From the NCBI GenBank assembly GCA_018610125.1, contig JAHEOI010000117.1:1-11245 (forward strand): 11,245 nucleotides of DNA. The letters are read 5' to 3'. Positions 1-6,380 of the stretch are shown here, in pieces (the first letter of the stretch is position 1; every line of letters begins with the position of its first letter). The notes beneath the pieces were generated by a model that did not search any database, was not told where the DNA came from, and saw only the letters and a program-made list of their open reading frames with translations. Source of the stretch: Verrucomicrobiota bacterium. Its GTDB lineage: Bacteria > Verrucomicrobiota > Verrucomicrobiia > Limisphaerales > JAHEOI01. Position numbers and translations under genes: made by a program.

Positions 1-68
1 TGCGCCCGGGAGTCAAATTGTCCACACGGCCCCTTGCCAGGTTGTCGTTCGGCGTCAAGGGGTGACAA

Positions 69-90
69 TGGCGATCGAGCTCGATCGCCA
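69..90. repeat. Perfect 22-bp palindrome, possible operator
   Basis: The half-site TGGCGATCGAGC is followed directly by its exact reverse complement, giving 11 base pairs per arm with no spacer. One mismatched base on each side is followed by two more matching pairs. It lies about 170 bases upstream of the dehydrogenase start, in a stretch with no convincing gene. A spacerless palindrome is a better DNA-binding site for a dimeric protein than an RNA hairpin, and no T-run follows. The palindrome is seen directly; a regulatory role is inference. Confidence 0.5.
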
Positions 91-118
91 ATGGGGGGAA
101 GTGGAGGTCGGGACGGAG

Positions 119-128
119 CCGAGCTCGG
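119..128. repeat. 10-bp palindrome sharing the CGAGCTCG core
   Basis: CCGAGCTCGG is self-complementary and carries the same central 8-mer, CGAGCTCG, as the larger palindrome at 69-90. The two centres are 44 bases apart, close to four helical turns, which would put them on about the same face of the DNA. This could be a weaker second binding site, or chance in GC-rich sequence. Confidence 0.3.
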
Positions 129-187
129 AGCGATGGGAGGGCACCTGTTCGCCGCGATTTCGTCAGACCGAGTTTGCTCCGTTTTTG

Positions 188-224
188 AAGCTGCTGGCCG
201 GCCAGCATGAAGCTTGCGTTTTTT
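188..224 (+). terminator. Possible rho-independent terminator or leader hairpin
   Basis: AAGC-TGCTGG (188-197) pairs with CCAGCA (202-207) and GCTT (212-215) around a CCGG loop, with a four-base bulge (208-211) on the 3' arm. Three bases later comes a run of six T's (219-224). This would end transcription arriving from upstream of the window, isolating the dehydrogenase gene that starts at 261. The bulge weakens the case, and it could instead be part of an attenuating leader. Confidence 0.35.
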
Positions 225-260
225 CCACGACATTTTTAGGAATCTAGGCTACGACAATTC

Positions 261-1559
261 ATGAGTATCAGCATATTTGGACTTGGGTATGTGGGGGTGG
301 TGACGGCGGGATGTCTGACCCATCAAGGATTCGAGGTGGTCGGAGTCGACGTTCATCCGCATAAGGTTGCGGACTTCAACCAAGGGAAGGCTCCGATTCT
401 CGAGCCGGAAGTCGATCAATACATACAGCAGGCGAGTGCCCATGGCCGTCTGAGAGCGACCGAGGATGCCGCGGACGCTATCGACTCGACCGACATTTCG
501 ATCGTGTGTGTCGGTACGCCTTCTTTGTCCTCGGGGGATTTGGATTTGACCGCGGTCCGGCAAGTGACGCAAGCGATTGCCGAGGCGTTGCGCTCGCAAG
601 CCAAGGATCACGTGCTGGTTTATCGGAGCACCATGCTTCCCGGCAGCACCCGATCGTTGGTTAAAGAGCTCCTGAACGATCTTGTCGAAGCAGGGCGGCT
701 CAAGGTGTTTTACTATCCCGAATTCCTCCGTGAAGGCACCGCGGTGCGTGATTTCCAAGACCCTTCGCTGATGGTGGTTGGCACTCGCAATGGTGAGCCG
801 CCTCCCTCCTCCCTGGTGAAGCTGTTCGGCGTCGAGGCCGAAGTCGTCCCATGGGAGACGGCTGAAATGGTCAAGTACGCCACCAACGCCTTTCACGCGA
901 CCAAGATCACCTTTGCCAATGAGATTGCCCGCCTAAGCAAGCGGCTTGGAGTCAATTCGCGCGTCGTTATGGAGCTTCTTTGCGAAGATACCCGCCTCAA
1001 TATCTCTTCATGCTATCTTCGTCCGGGGAATCCATTTGGAGGCTCATGCTTGCCGAAGGATGTTCGGGCCCTCAACCAATATGCCCGAAAGAATGATGTG
1101 CCGGTACCGATGATCGAGCACTTGCTGGCCAGCAATCAGCGGCACCTCGAGAGCCTCGTTCGTTTGATAGAAGATACCGATCAAGAGGAGGTGGTCATTT
1201 TGGGACTCTCTTTTAAGGTCGACACGGACGACTTACGCGAGAGCGCGATGGTGGAGGTTGCGCAATTCCTTTTGGGCCATGGATATCGCTTACGGATTTA
1301 TGACCCGCAGCTGAATCTCAAGCAGCTTGTTGGGACGAACAAGAAGATGGTCGAGAACAAATTGCCTCATTTGGCCTCGTTCCTTTACCGGAATCTTGGC
1401 TCGGCGATCGGACAACAAGGGGCCATCGTTGCCGCTCAGCGTTGTGCCAACCTCTCTGAATTGAACAAGCTTGTCAGCTCGCGTCACACGATAATCGATG
1501 TCAATGGATGGCCCGAGCTTGAAGAGCTTGCCGGCACCTACCACGGATTGGGGTGGTGA
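261..1559 (+). CDS. AlgD-type nucleotide-sugar 6-dehydrogenase (GDP-mannose/UDP-glucose dehydrogenase family)
   Basis: This 432-residue cytoplasmic enzyme would oxidise a nucleotide hexose (GDP-mannose or UDP-glucose) twice with NAD+ to give the uronic-acid donor for exopolysaccharide. The N-terminal Rossmann fold shows FGLGYVG at residues 6-12 and Asp30 at the end of the second strand. VCVGTPS (82-88) and YPEFLRE (152-158) are family motifs. The central domain has KYATNAFHATKITFANEI (205-222), and GGSCLPKD (260-267) holds the catalytic Cys263. GLSFKVDTDDLRES in the C-terminal domain matches the family. The LRPG segment before the Cys, the CLPKDVRAL continuation and the His in NAFHATK resemble Pseudomonas AlgD (GDP-mannose dehydrogenase) more than typical UDP-glucose dehydrogenases, so GDP-mannuronate is my preferred product, but specificity cannot be proven by reading. 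The ATG has only a weak upstream AGGA. It is the first gene of the polysaccharide module. Confidence 0.9.
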   Translation: MSISIFGLGYVGVVTAGCLTHQGFEVVGVDVHPHKVADFNQGKAPILEPEVDQYIQQASAHGRLRATEDAADAIDSTDISIVCVGTPSLSSGDLDLTAVRQVTQAIAEALRSQAKDHVLVYRSTMLPGSTRSLVKELLNDLVEAGRLKVFYYPEFLREGTAVRDFQDPSLMVVGTRNGEPPPSSLVKLFGVEAEVVPWETAEMVKYATNAFHATKITFANEIARLSKRLGVNSRVVMELLCEDTRLNISSCYLRPGNPFGGSCLPKDVRALNQYARKNDVPVPMIEHLLASNQRHLESLVRLIEDTDQEEVVILGLSFKVDTDDLRESAMVEVAQFLLGHGYRLRIYDPQLNLKQLVGTNKKMVENKLPHLASFLYRNLGSAIGQQGAIVAAQRCANLSELNKLVSSRHTIIDVNGWPELEELAGTYHGLGW

Positions 1560-1620
1560 GGGGTTCCGTGAAGGGGAGAGGTGGAAAGAGAAAGCGGTAA
1601 CAAGTCACACGCACTCCACA

Positions 1621-1636
1621 CGCTAGCTAGCTAGCG
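1621..1636. repeat. GCTA tandem repeat forming a 16-bp palindrome
   Basis: CGCTAGCTAGCTAGCG is a perfect palindrome built from a GCTA tetranucleotide repeated about 3.5 times, in the 121-base gap between the dehydrogenase stop and the glycosyltransferase ATG. It contains three CTAG tetramers in 14 bases. No T-run follows, so it is not a standard terminator. The rest of the gap (1560-1680) shows no clear promoter or ribosome binding site. Confidence 0.6.
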
Positions 1637-1680
1637 CGCGTAAGGGGTTGCTGTGGCTCGGGCCGAAACAGTTAAGTCAA

Positions 1681-2928
1681 ATGGATCCAATCTCGTTGGA
1701 GAAGGAATCGGAAGGCAGTGTGAGCCGAACAGGTGTTCTCATTTTGGTGGAGAATCTGCCGGTCCCGTTGGACCGCCGGGTTTGGCAGGAAGCGTGTGCG
1801 TTGCGCGACGCGGGGTATCAGGTCACTGTGATCTGCCCGCGAATGCGGGGGTATTGGCTCTCCGAGGAGGAGTGTGAGGGCATTCAGATTTACCGTCATT
1901 GGATCACCGAAGAAGCCGGCGGGGTTACGGGATTTTTGGGGGAGTACGCCTCGGCGCTTTGGGGAGAGCTTCTGCTGGCATGGAAGGCTTGGTGGCGACA
2001 CCGCTTCCGCATTATTCATCTCTGCAACCCGCCGGACTTGCTCTTTCTGGCGGCCCTTCCATTCAGGCTGCTTGGCGTCCGGGTCATTTATGATGTCCAT
2101 GATGTCTGGCCCGAAATGTACGAGGCCAAATTTGGTCGGCGAGGGCTCTTTTATTGGGTTATTCGGACTGCCGAACGGCTGACGTATGCCACGGCCGATC
2201 GGGTCTTGGCTACGAACGAATCGGTGCGGCAGGTTGCCCTTACGCGAGGCCGAAAGCGACCGACCGATGTCTTGGTGGTGCGAACGGCACCCAAGATCAC
2301 GGATTCGGAAGTCGAGGTTGACCCCCGGCTTAAGGGGGGACGGCGCTTCCTTATCGGTTACATCGGTGTGATGGGCAGCTCCGATGGCGTCGATTACATC
2401 TTGGATGCCGCAGCGGATCTCATCCATAAAAGGGGGTGGCATTGCGTTCAATTCCTGCTGATGGGGACCGGACCGGAATACGATCGACTGCTCGAAAAGC
2501 GCGATTCGCTCGAGCTTCAACCATGGGTGGCGATGCCGGGCCGCGTTTCAAACGATTACCTTTTTACGGCGCTCAAGACGATGGATCTCGGGGTTTCCGG
2601 CGATCCGAAGAATGCCTATAATGACCACTGCACCATGAATAAGGTCCTTGAATACATGGCCTTCGGGAAGCCTCAAGTGATGTTTGATCTCCAAGAGGGG
2701 CGCGCGTCAGCGGATGAAGCGGCCGCATACGTCCCCGAGAGCTCGGGTAAGGCCATGGCCGCGGCAATTGAGCGCCTGCTGACCGATCCGCAAGCACGGG
2801 AGCGAATGGGGCGCCTAGGACAGGAACGGATCAGGTCAACCCTGAAGTGGCAGCGGTCCGTCGATCAACTGTTGAAGGCCTATTCCGGGCTGAGCGGGAA
2901 AGGAGCCAAATCAGGACAGTTCAAGTGA
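1681..2928 (+). CDS. GT4-like (group 1) glycosyltransferase
   Basis: A 415-residue two-domain GT-B glycosyltransferase that would add a sugar from a nucleotide donor to a lipid-linked glycan on the cytoplasmic face. The N-terminal domain opens with VLILVENLPVPLDRRVW (19-35), the acceptor-side fold typical of exopolysaccharide glycosyltransferases, and continues with YDVHDVWPEMY (137-147). The donor domain starts near LIGYIGVMGSSDGVDY (224-239) and includes FLLMGTGPEYDRLL (258-271) and NKVLEYMAFGKP (320-331). The usual E-x7-E donor motif appears as His316-x7-Glu324, so the first acidic residue is replaced, a variant I believe also occurs in related EPS enzymes. I chose ATG 1681; an in-frame TTG at 1648 would add 11 residues, but its only purine-rich tract (AAGGGG) abuts the codon. 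Donor sugar and linkage are unknown. Confidence 0.85.
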   Translation: MDPISLEKESEGSVSRTGVLILVENLPVPLDRRVWQEACALRDAGYQVTVICPRMRGYWLSEEECEGIQIYRHWITEEAGGVTGFLGEYASALWGELLLAWKAWWRHRFRIIHLCNPPDLLFLAALPFRLLGVRVIYDVHDVWPEMYEAKFGRRGLFYWVIRTAERLTYATADRVLATNESVRQVALTRGRKRPTDVLVVRTAPKITDSEVEVDPRLKGGRRFLIGYIGVMGSSDGVDYILDAAADLIHKRGWHCVQFLLMGTGPEYDRLLEKRDSLELQPWVAMPGRVSNDYLFTALKTMDLGVSGDPKNAYNDHCTMNKVLEYMAFGKPQVMFDLQEGRASADEAAAYVPESSGKAMAAAIERLLTDPQARERMGRLGQERIRSTLKWQRSVDQLLKAYSGLSGKGAKSGQFK

Positions 2929-3008
2929 TCGTGCGAATTGCTTGGACTCGCGGCGAAATTTGAGCACATTGGGTGCGGACACGGTCAGAATCAACAAGTC
3001 CCGATGCT

Positions 3009-3971
3009 ATGGCAGCAGAAACCAGTTTGAGTGAGTCGCCACAACCTTCCATGCAGGAGGAGCTGAAAGCCTTCGGTAGGGCCCTTCCCTATAAAGGCTT
3101 CTTCTTTGTTTCCTTCCTCTGTTGGGTCGCTCTCTTCCATTTCCTTGGCACGCCGACCTTTGGCTATGTGGAGACGCCGTCGGTCTTTGGTTGGCTGAAT
3201 TGGGTCTACAATGTCAATCCGGACGACTCCATCGGCTACCTCGTACCGCCGTTGGTCCTTGGCCTGTTTTGGTGGAAGCGGCATGCCCTCATGGCGATTC
3301 GGAAGGAGGTTTGGTGGCCCGCTCTGACCCTCGTGGTGCTGGGGCTGCTCTTCCATGCCCTGGGCTACATGATTCAATTGGAGCGGCTTTCGGTCATTGG
3401 CTTCTTTGTCGGCTTGTACGGCCTCATGGGCCTCTATTGGGGATGGAGCTGGCTGAAAAATTCTTTCTTTCCGTTTTTTTTGTTTGCCTTTTGTATCCCC
3501 GTGACGTCGCTTCTGACCGAATTCACGCTTCCGTTGCGGCTGCTGGTGACCGAGGGATCGGTCGGCCTTGCCGACATCGTCTTCGGGATCAACGTGGTCC
3601 ATGAAGGGACGCGCATCTTTGAGGTCTCGGGAGGCTTTAAGTATGATGTTGCTCCCGCGTGCAGCGGCATTCGGAGTCTGATCGTGATGACAGGCCTTAC
3701 CACGATTTACGGTTTCATGGTTTTCAAGAGCTGGTGGAAGCGGGCGCTGATGATTGCGACGGCGTTGCCGTTGACGATCTTACAAAATCTCATTCGCATT
3801 ACCGGGACCATCATCGTTGCGGAAGCGTTTGGTCAGGATGTGGGCGATCAATTCGAAGGCTGGGCCGGCTTCTTCACGTTTGCGGTGGCCCTGATTTGTG
3901 TCATGCTTTTGGGTCGCTGGTTGCAAGAAGAAAAAGACGCTGAAGGTTACCTGACACAACAGCCGATATGA
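3009..3971 (+). CDS. Exosortase (EpsH-like transmembrane transpeptidase)
   Basis: Exosortases are multi-pass inner-membrane cysteine enzymes that cleave PEP-CTERM tails and transfer the protein to a cell-surface anchor. This 320-residue protein has about eight hydrophobic segments, beginning near residue 29, with VPPLVLGLFWWKR (79-91) in the N-terminal half. APACSGIRSL (216-225) contains the catalytic Cys218, and ILQNLIRITG (257-266) contains the conserved Arg263. In family members a His normally follows in an H-x-x-x-G context; here the aligned segment reads FEGWAGFF, with Glu283 at the His position, and no His occurs anywhere after Arg263. ATG 3009 is chosen; an in-frame GTG at 2973 would add 12 polar residues and ATG 3051 would remove 14, and none has a clear Shine-Dalgarno. 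The stop overlaps the next start as ATGA, implying translational coupling to EpsI. No PEP-CTERM substrate is encoded here. Confidence 0.87.
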   Translation: MAAETSLSESPQPSMQEELKAFGRALPYKGFFFVSFLCWVALFHFLGTPTFGYVETPSVFGWLNWVYNVNPDDSIGYLVPPLVLGLFWWKRHALMAIRKEVWWPALTLVVLGLLFHALGYMIQLERLSVIGFFVGLYGLMGLYWGWSWLKNSFFPFFLFAFCIPVTSLLTEFTLPLRLLVTEGSVGLADIVFGINVVHEGTRIFEVSGGFKYDVAPACSGIRSLIVMTGLTTIYGFMVFKSWWKRALMIATALPLTILQNLIRITGTIIVAEAFGQDVGDQFEGWAGFFTFAVALICVMLLGRWLQEEKDAEGYLTQQPI

Positions 3972-4738
3972 ATAAGAAAGCGATAACGGCATTTATCATT
4001 GTGCTGGCCTTGATCGGTACCGGCGCGCTCTTCTTGAACAACCTGCGAAACAGCTATCGGTTAAGCGAGCCGGGGCTGAAATTGTCGAATGAGCCTCTCT
4101 ACGACAATAAAGAGAATTTGGCCTCGACCAATCGAGTCGATCTTCCAAAGCAGGTCCTCGGATCCGTCTCCGAGACCGTCAATGTCACCCATCAGGAAGT
4201 GACCTGGCTGCCGGACGACACGACGTTTGGCAGGCGGCGCTATCGGAGCTTCGACGGCAACGAAATCTTGATCAGCGTCGTGCTGATGGGCACAGACCGG
4301 ACCAGTATCCACAAGCCCCAGTATTGTCTTACGGGCCAAGGCTTTCGGATCGAAAAAACCGAATCGTCGAGCATCCCGATTGACAAGCCGTTTGAGTATC
4401 AACTGCCGGTAAAGAAGCTGACAATGACGAAGGAGATACCGACCAAGGAAGGGAAGGTGAAGCGCAGTGCTGTCTTTGTTTACTGGTTTGTTTCCAAGGA
4501 CCAGTTGACTGCCAATCACTGGGAGCGCGTTTGGTTGATGGCGCGTGATCTGGTCACTCAGGGGGTGTTAAAGAGGTGGGCCTACGTCGCCGTCTTCTCG
4601 TTGTGTCGTCCCGGGCAGGAAGAGGCCACGTATCGGCGTATGAAGGATTTTATTGCGGCGGCCGTCCCGAAATTCCAGAAAACGACGCCGACGCCCGGGC
4701 AAGAAAAAGAATCCTCGCGGACGACTTGGCGACGTTAG
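3968..4738 (+). CDS. EpsI family exosortase-associated protein
   Basis: A 256-residue protein of the EpsI family, which occurs either as a C-terminal domain of exosortases or, as here, as a separate partner. Its biochemical role is not established. An uncleaved-looking hydrophobic segment at residues 5-22 would anchor it in the inner membrane with the rest in the periplasm. SIHKPQYCLTGQGF (113-126) carries the family's H-x-P-x4-C signature region with His115, Pro117 and Cys120. Later come VFVYWFVSKDQ and a WERVWLMARDL segment, also typical. The start ATG overlaps the exosortase TGA by four bases (ATGA), so the two proteins are probably made in matched amounts. The C-terminal tail is rich in Lys, Arg, Thr and Glu and looks disordered. 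Confidence 0.82.
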   Translation: MNKKAITAFIIVLALIGTGALFLNNLRNSYRLSEPGLKLSNEPLYDNKENLASTNRVDLPKQVLGSVSETVNVTHQEVTWLPDDTTFGRRRYRSFDGNEILISVVLMGTDRTSIHKPQYCLTGQGFRIEKTESSSIPIDKPFEYQLPVKKLTMTKEIPTKEGKVKRSAVFVYWFVSKDQLTANHWERVWLMARDLVTQGVLKRWAYVAVFSLCRPGQEEATYRRMKDFIAAAVPKFQKTTPTPGQEKESSRTTWRR

Positions 4739-4751
4739 CGGAATACCCAAT

Positions 4752-6158
4752 ATGCTCACTCGGCAGCGACAACTTCGCACGCGGGTCTTACGAATCGTTG
4801 ATACTCTCCTGTTTGTAGCCGCATTCTATTTTGCCTATTGGCTTCGGACCAATATTCCGGAGTCCGTTTTAAATGCCTTTGACCTTGCCCCGACCGAAGA
4901 TATTCGGTCATTCAGTGAGTTTGCCTGGCTGATCTTTGTCATTTTGCCTGCGGCACCGATTCTGCTTCAGGTGCAAGGCTTCTACAATCGCCCGTTTCTG
5001 GCGTCCCGGCGACAAACCGGCTGGCAATTGTTTAAAGTCTGCGTCCTTCTGGTGGTGATTGTCGTGTTGGTGATGTTCTTGTTCAAGACGCCGTTGGCCC
5101 GGTCGGTGCCAATCACCTTCGGCATCATGAGCTTCTGTCTGGTCATGCTTAAGGAGGAGCTGTTACGGCGGTGGATCCAGACCAATATCGGTCAGGCTCA
5201 GCTCAAGAAGCGGCTCATCCTGATCGGCTCCGAGGAAGACACGTCGAAGCTGCTCCGGGACTTGCCTGAAGCAGCGAACGAAGGGATTGAGGTCCTCGCC
5301 AAGGTCAACATGAACAATACTTCGGTCGAAGATCTTGTTGAGATGCTGCACGATCATGCCGCCAACGGGGTTATCATCAATGCGGCGCATACCTATTTCG
5401 GGCGTATCGAGAAGGTGATTCAGGCCTGTGAGCTGGAGGGGGTCGAGGCATGGCTTTGTGCGGACTTCTTCAAGACGCAGATCTCTCAAACCAGTGTCGA
5501 TGACTTTTATGGGCGCCCGATGCTCGTTTTTCGCTCGGCCCCGGAGGCCTCGTGGCAGAGCGTTGCCAAGCGGGCGGTCGATTTTGTCGGAGCGCTCGTG
5601 TTACTGGTCGTGCTGGCGATCCCCTTGGGCATTGCCTGCCTCCTGATCAAGCTGAGCTCATCCGGGCCGGTTCTCTTCTCGCAGACACGTAGCGGGCTCA
5701 ACGGCCAGCCGTTCACGATGTACAAGCTCCGTACCATGACCAATGATGCGGATCAACGGAAGGAGGAGCTGCAAAAGTTCAATGAGATGGAAGGGCCGGT
5801 CTTCAAGCTGAGCAACGATCCCAGAGTCACTCGGGTCGGGGCTTTTTTACGCCGATACAGCATCGACGAGTTTCCGCAGCTTTACAATGTACTGCGCGGG
5901 GAGATGAGCTTGGTAGGGCCGCGGCCGTTGCCGGTGGACGAGGTCCGTCGGTTTCATGACCTGGCTCACCGCCGGAGATTGAGCGTGAAGCCGGGGCTGA
6001 CTTGCCTGTGGCAAATCAGCGGGCGCAACGATGTTCAAGACTTTCGGGATTGGGTGCGGCTTGATTTGGAGTACATTGATAACTGGTCAATTTGGCTTGA
6101 CTTGCGTATCTTGGTGCGGACGATTCCGATCGTACTGACCGGAAGCGGGGCAAGGTAG
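4752..6158 (+). CDS. Polyprenyl-phosphate sugar-1-phosphate transferase (exopolysaccharide initiating enzyme)
   Basis: This 468-residue inner-membrane enzyme transfers a sugar-1-phosphate from a nucleotide sugar to undecaprenyl phosphate, the first step of exopolysaccharide assembly (WbaP/polyprenyl glycosylphosphotransferase group). Four membrane segments lie near residues 12-31, 56-75, 93-112 and 119-134. A CoA-binding-like nucleotide fold follows (about 152-260, starting KKRLILIGSEED). The catalytic bacterial sugar transferase domain (272-468) begins KRAVDFVGA with a membrane-embedded helix. It carries YKLRTM (324-329), the Asp372-Glu373 catalytic pair in SIDEFPQL, LVGPRP (387-392) and KPGLTCLWQISGRN (413-426). 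The reading frame stays open upstream to ATG 4653, but that would overlap epsI by 86 bases and add an Arg-rich leader out of keeping with the family; ATG 4752, 13 bases after the EpsI stop, is preferred. Sugar specificity is unknown. Confidence 0.92.
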   Translation: MLTRQRQLRTRVLRIVDTLLFVAAFYFAYWLRTNIPESVLNAFDLAPTEDIRSFSEFAWLIFVILPAAPILLQVQGFYNRPFLASRRQTGWQLFKVCVLLVVIVVLVMFLFKTPLARSVPITFGIMSFCLVMLKEELLRRWIQTNIGQAQLKKRLILIGSEEDTSKLLRDLPEAANEGIEVLAKVNMNNTSVEDLVEMLHDHAANGVIINAAHTYFGRIEKVIQACELEGVEAWLCADFFKTQISQTSVDDFYGRPMLVFRSAPEASWQSVAKRAVDFVGALVLLVVLAIPLGIACLLIKLSSSGPVLFSQTRSGLNGQPFTMYKLRTMTNDADQRKEELQKFNEMEGPVFKLSNDPRVTRVGAFLRRYSIDEFPQLYNVLRGEMSLVGPRPLPVDEVRRFHDLAHRRRLSVKPGLTCLWQISGRNDVQDFRDWVRLDLEYIDNWSIWLDLRILVRTIPIVLTGSGAR

Positions 6159-6190
6159 GGGTGAATCGGGGTTTGTCGGGGCACGAGGGG
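6147..6190 (+). other. Predicted G-quadruplex motif, five GGGG tracts
   Basis: GGGG occurs at 6147-6150, 6158-6161, 6168-6171, 6178-6181 and 6187-6190, with loops of 7, 6, 6 and 5 bases. This satisfies the canonical four-tract rule (loops up to 7) with one tract to spare and four stacked tetrads. The first tract lies in the last codons of the sugar-transferase gene, the second overlaps its TAG stop, and the rest is intergenic. The G's are on the coding strand, so the mRNA could fold as well as the DNA. Folding and function are inference. Confidence 0.6.
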
Positions 6191-6243
6191 CACACGAATG
6201 GGCCGGGTAAGACCGCGAATTCTCGGGAAGTGAAATTTTGAAT

Positions 6244-6272
6244 TTGACCGCTCCGCGGATTTCAATTATCCA
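6244..6272 (+). promoter_or_regulatory. Candidate sigma70-like promoter for the pilus operon
   Basis: TTGACC (6244-6249, five of six matches to the -35 consensus) is separated by 17 bases from TATCCA (6267-6272, a weak -10 with three matches). It lies about 110 bases before the PilM-like start, inside the only sizeable gap between the polysaccharide and pilus modules. The -35 and spacer are good; the -10 is poor, so this is tentative. Confidence 0.28.
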
Positions 6273-6312
6273 CCTCGCCGATTTCTTGTTTAGGGTCATT
6301 CGGATGGATCGA

Positions 6313-6341
6313 CAGTTTGGGCAACTGAGTTTGGGTAACTG
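6313..6341. repeat. Tandem 14-bp repeat with internal dyads, possible operator pair
   Basis: AGTTTGGGCAACTG (6314-6327) is followed immediately by AGTTTGGGTAACTG (6328-6341), identical but for one C/T change. Each copy is itself an inverted repeat of the form AGTT-N5-AACT, and the first is extended to CAGTT-N5-AACTG by the C at 6313. The pair sits 40 bases before the PilM-like start and about 40 bases after the candidate -10, in the likely 5' untranslated region, where a bound repressor could block transcription. It may instead be a simple slippage duplication. Confidence 0.5.
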
Positions 6342-6357
6342 AGAAATCGAATAAATC

Positions 6358-6363
6358 AGGTGA
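6358..6363 (+). promoter_or_regulatory. Distant Shine-Dalgarno-like AGGTGA before pilM
   Basis: AGGTGA matches the anti-Shine-Dalgarno well but ends 17 bases before ATG 6381, much farther than the usual 5-10. No better site lies closer. The protein beginning at 6381 starts as PilM proteins normally do (short lead, then LSLDVGAGSVK), so the start is kept and the site is considered doubtful. Confidence 0.25.
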
Positions 6364-6380
6364 CAAGAAAACCGTAGACA

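Noticed and set aside
1..210. An open frame in phase 1 that could be the tail of an upstream gene
   Set aside because: The translation is Gly/Arg/Ala-rich with no motif; 69 open codons are expected by chance in GC-rich DNA. A second short tail ending at 65 is equally unsupported.
214..242. Promoter TTGCGT-N17-TAGGAA before the dehydrogenase
   Set aside because: Only three of six matches in each box, and it overlaps the T-run of the hairpin; too weak to annotate.
62..247. A 61-residue GTG-initiated frame upstream of the dehydrogenase
   Set aside because: No recognisable domain, it runs through both palindromes and the hairpin-T-run, and its composition does not look like a conserved protein.
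249..896. Long minus-strand frames opposite the dehydrogenase and other genes
   Set aside because: They lie antisense to well supported genes, lack domains, and are typical shadow frames in GC-rich coding DNA.
1550..1576. G-quadruplex at the dehydrogenase stop codon
   Set aside because: Only three GGGG tracts (1550-1553, 1560-1563, 1573-1576), and one loop is 9 bases, so the canonical four-tract rule is not met.
4653..4751. Longer N-terminus for the sugar transferase from ATG 4653
   Set aside because: It would overlap the EpsI gene by 86 bases and add an Arg/Lys-rich leader that simply reflects the EpsI C-terminus in another frame; family proteins start near the first membrane helix.
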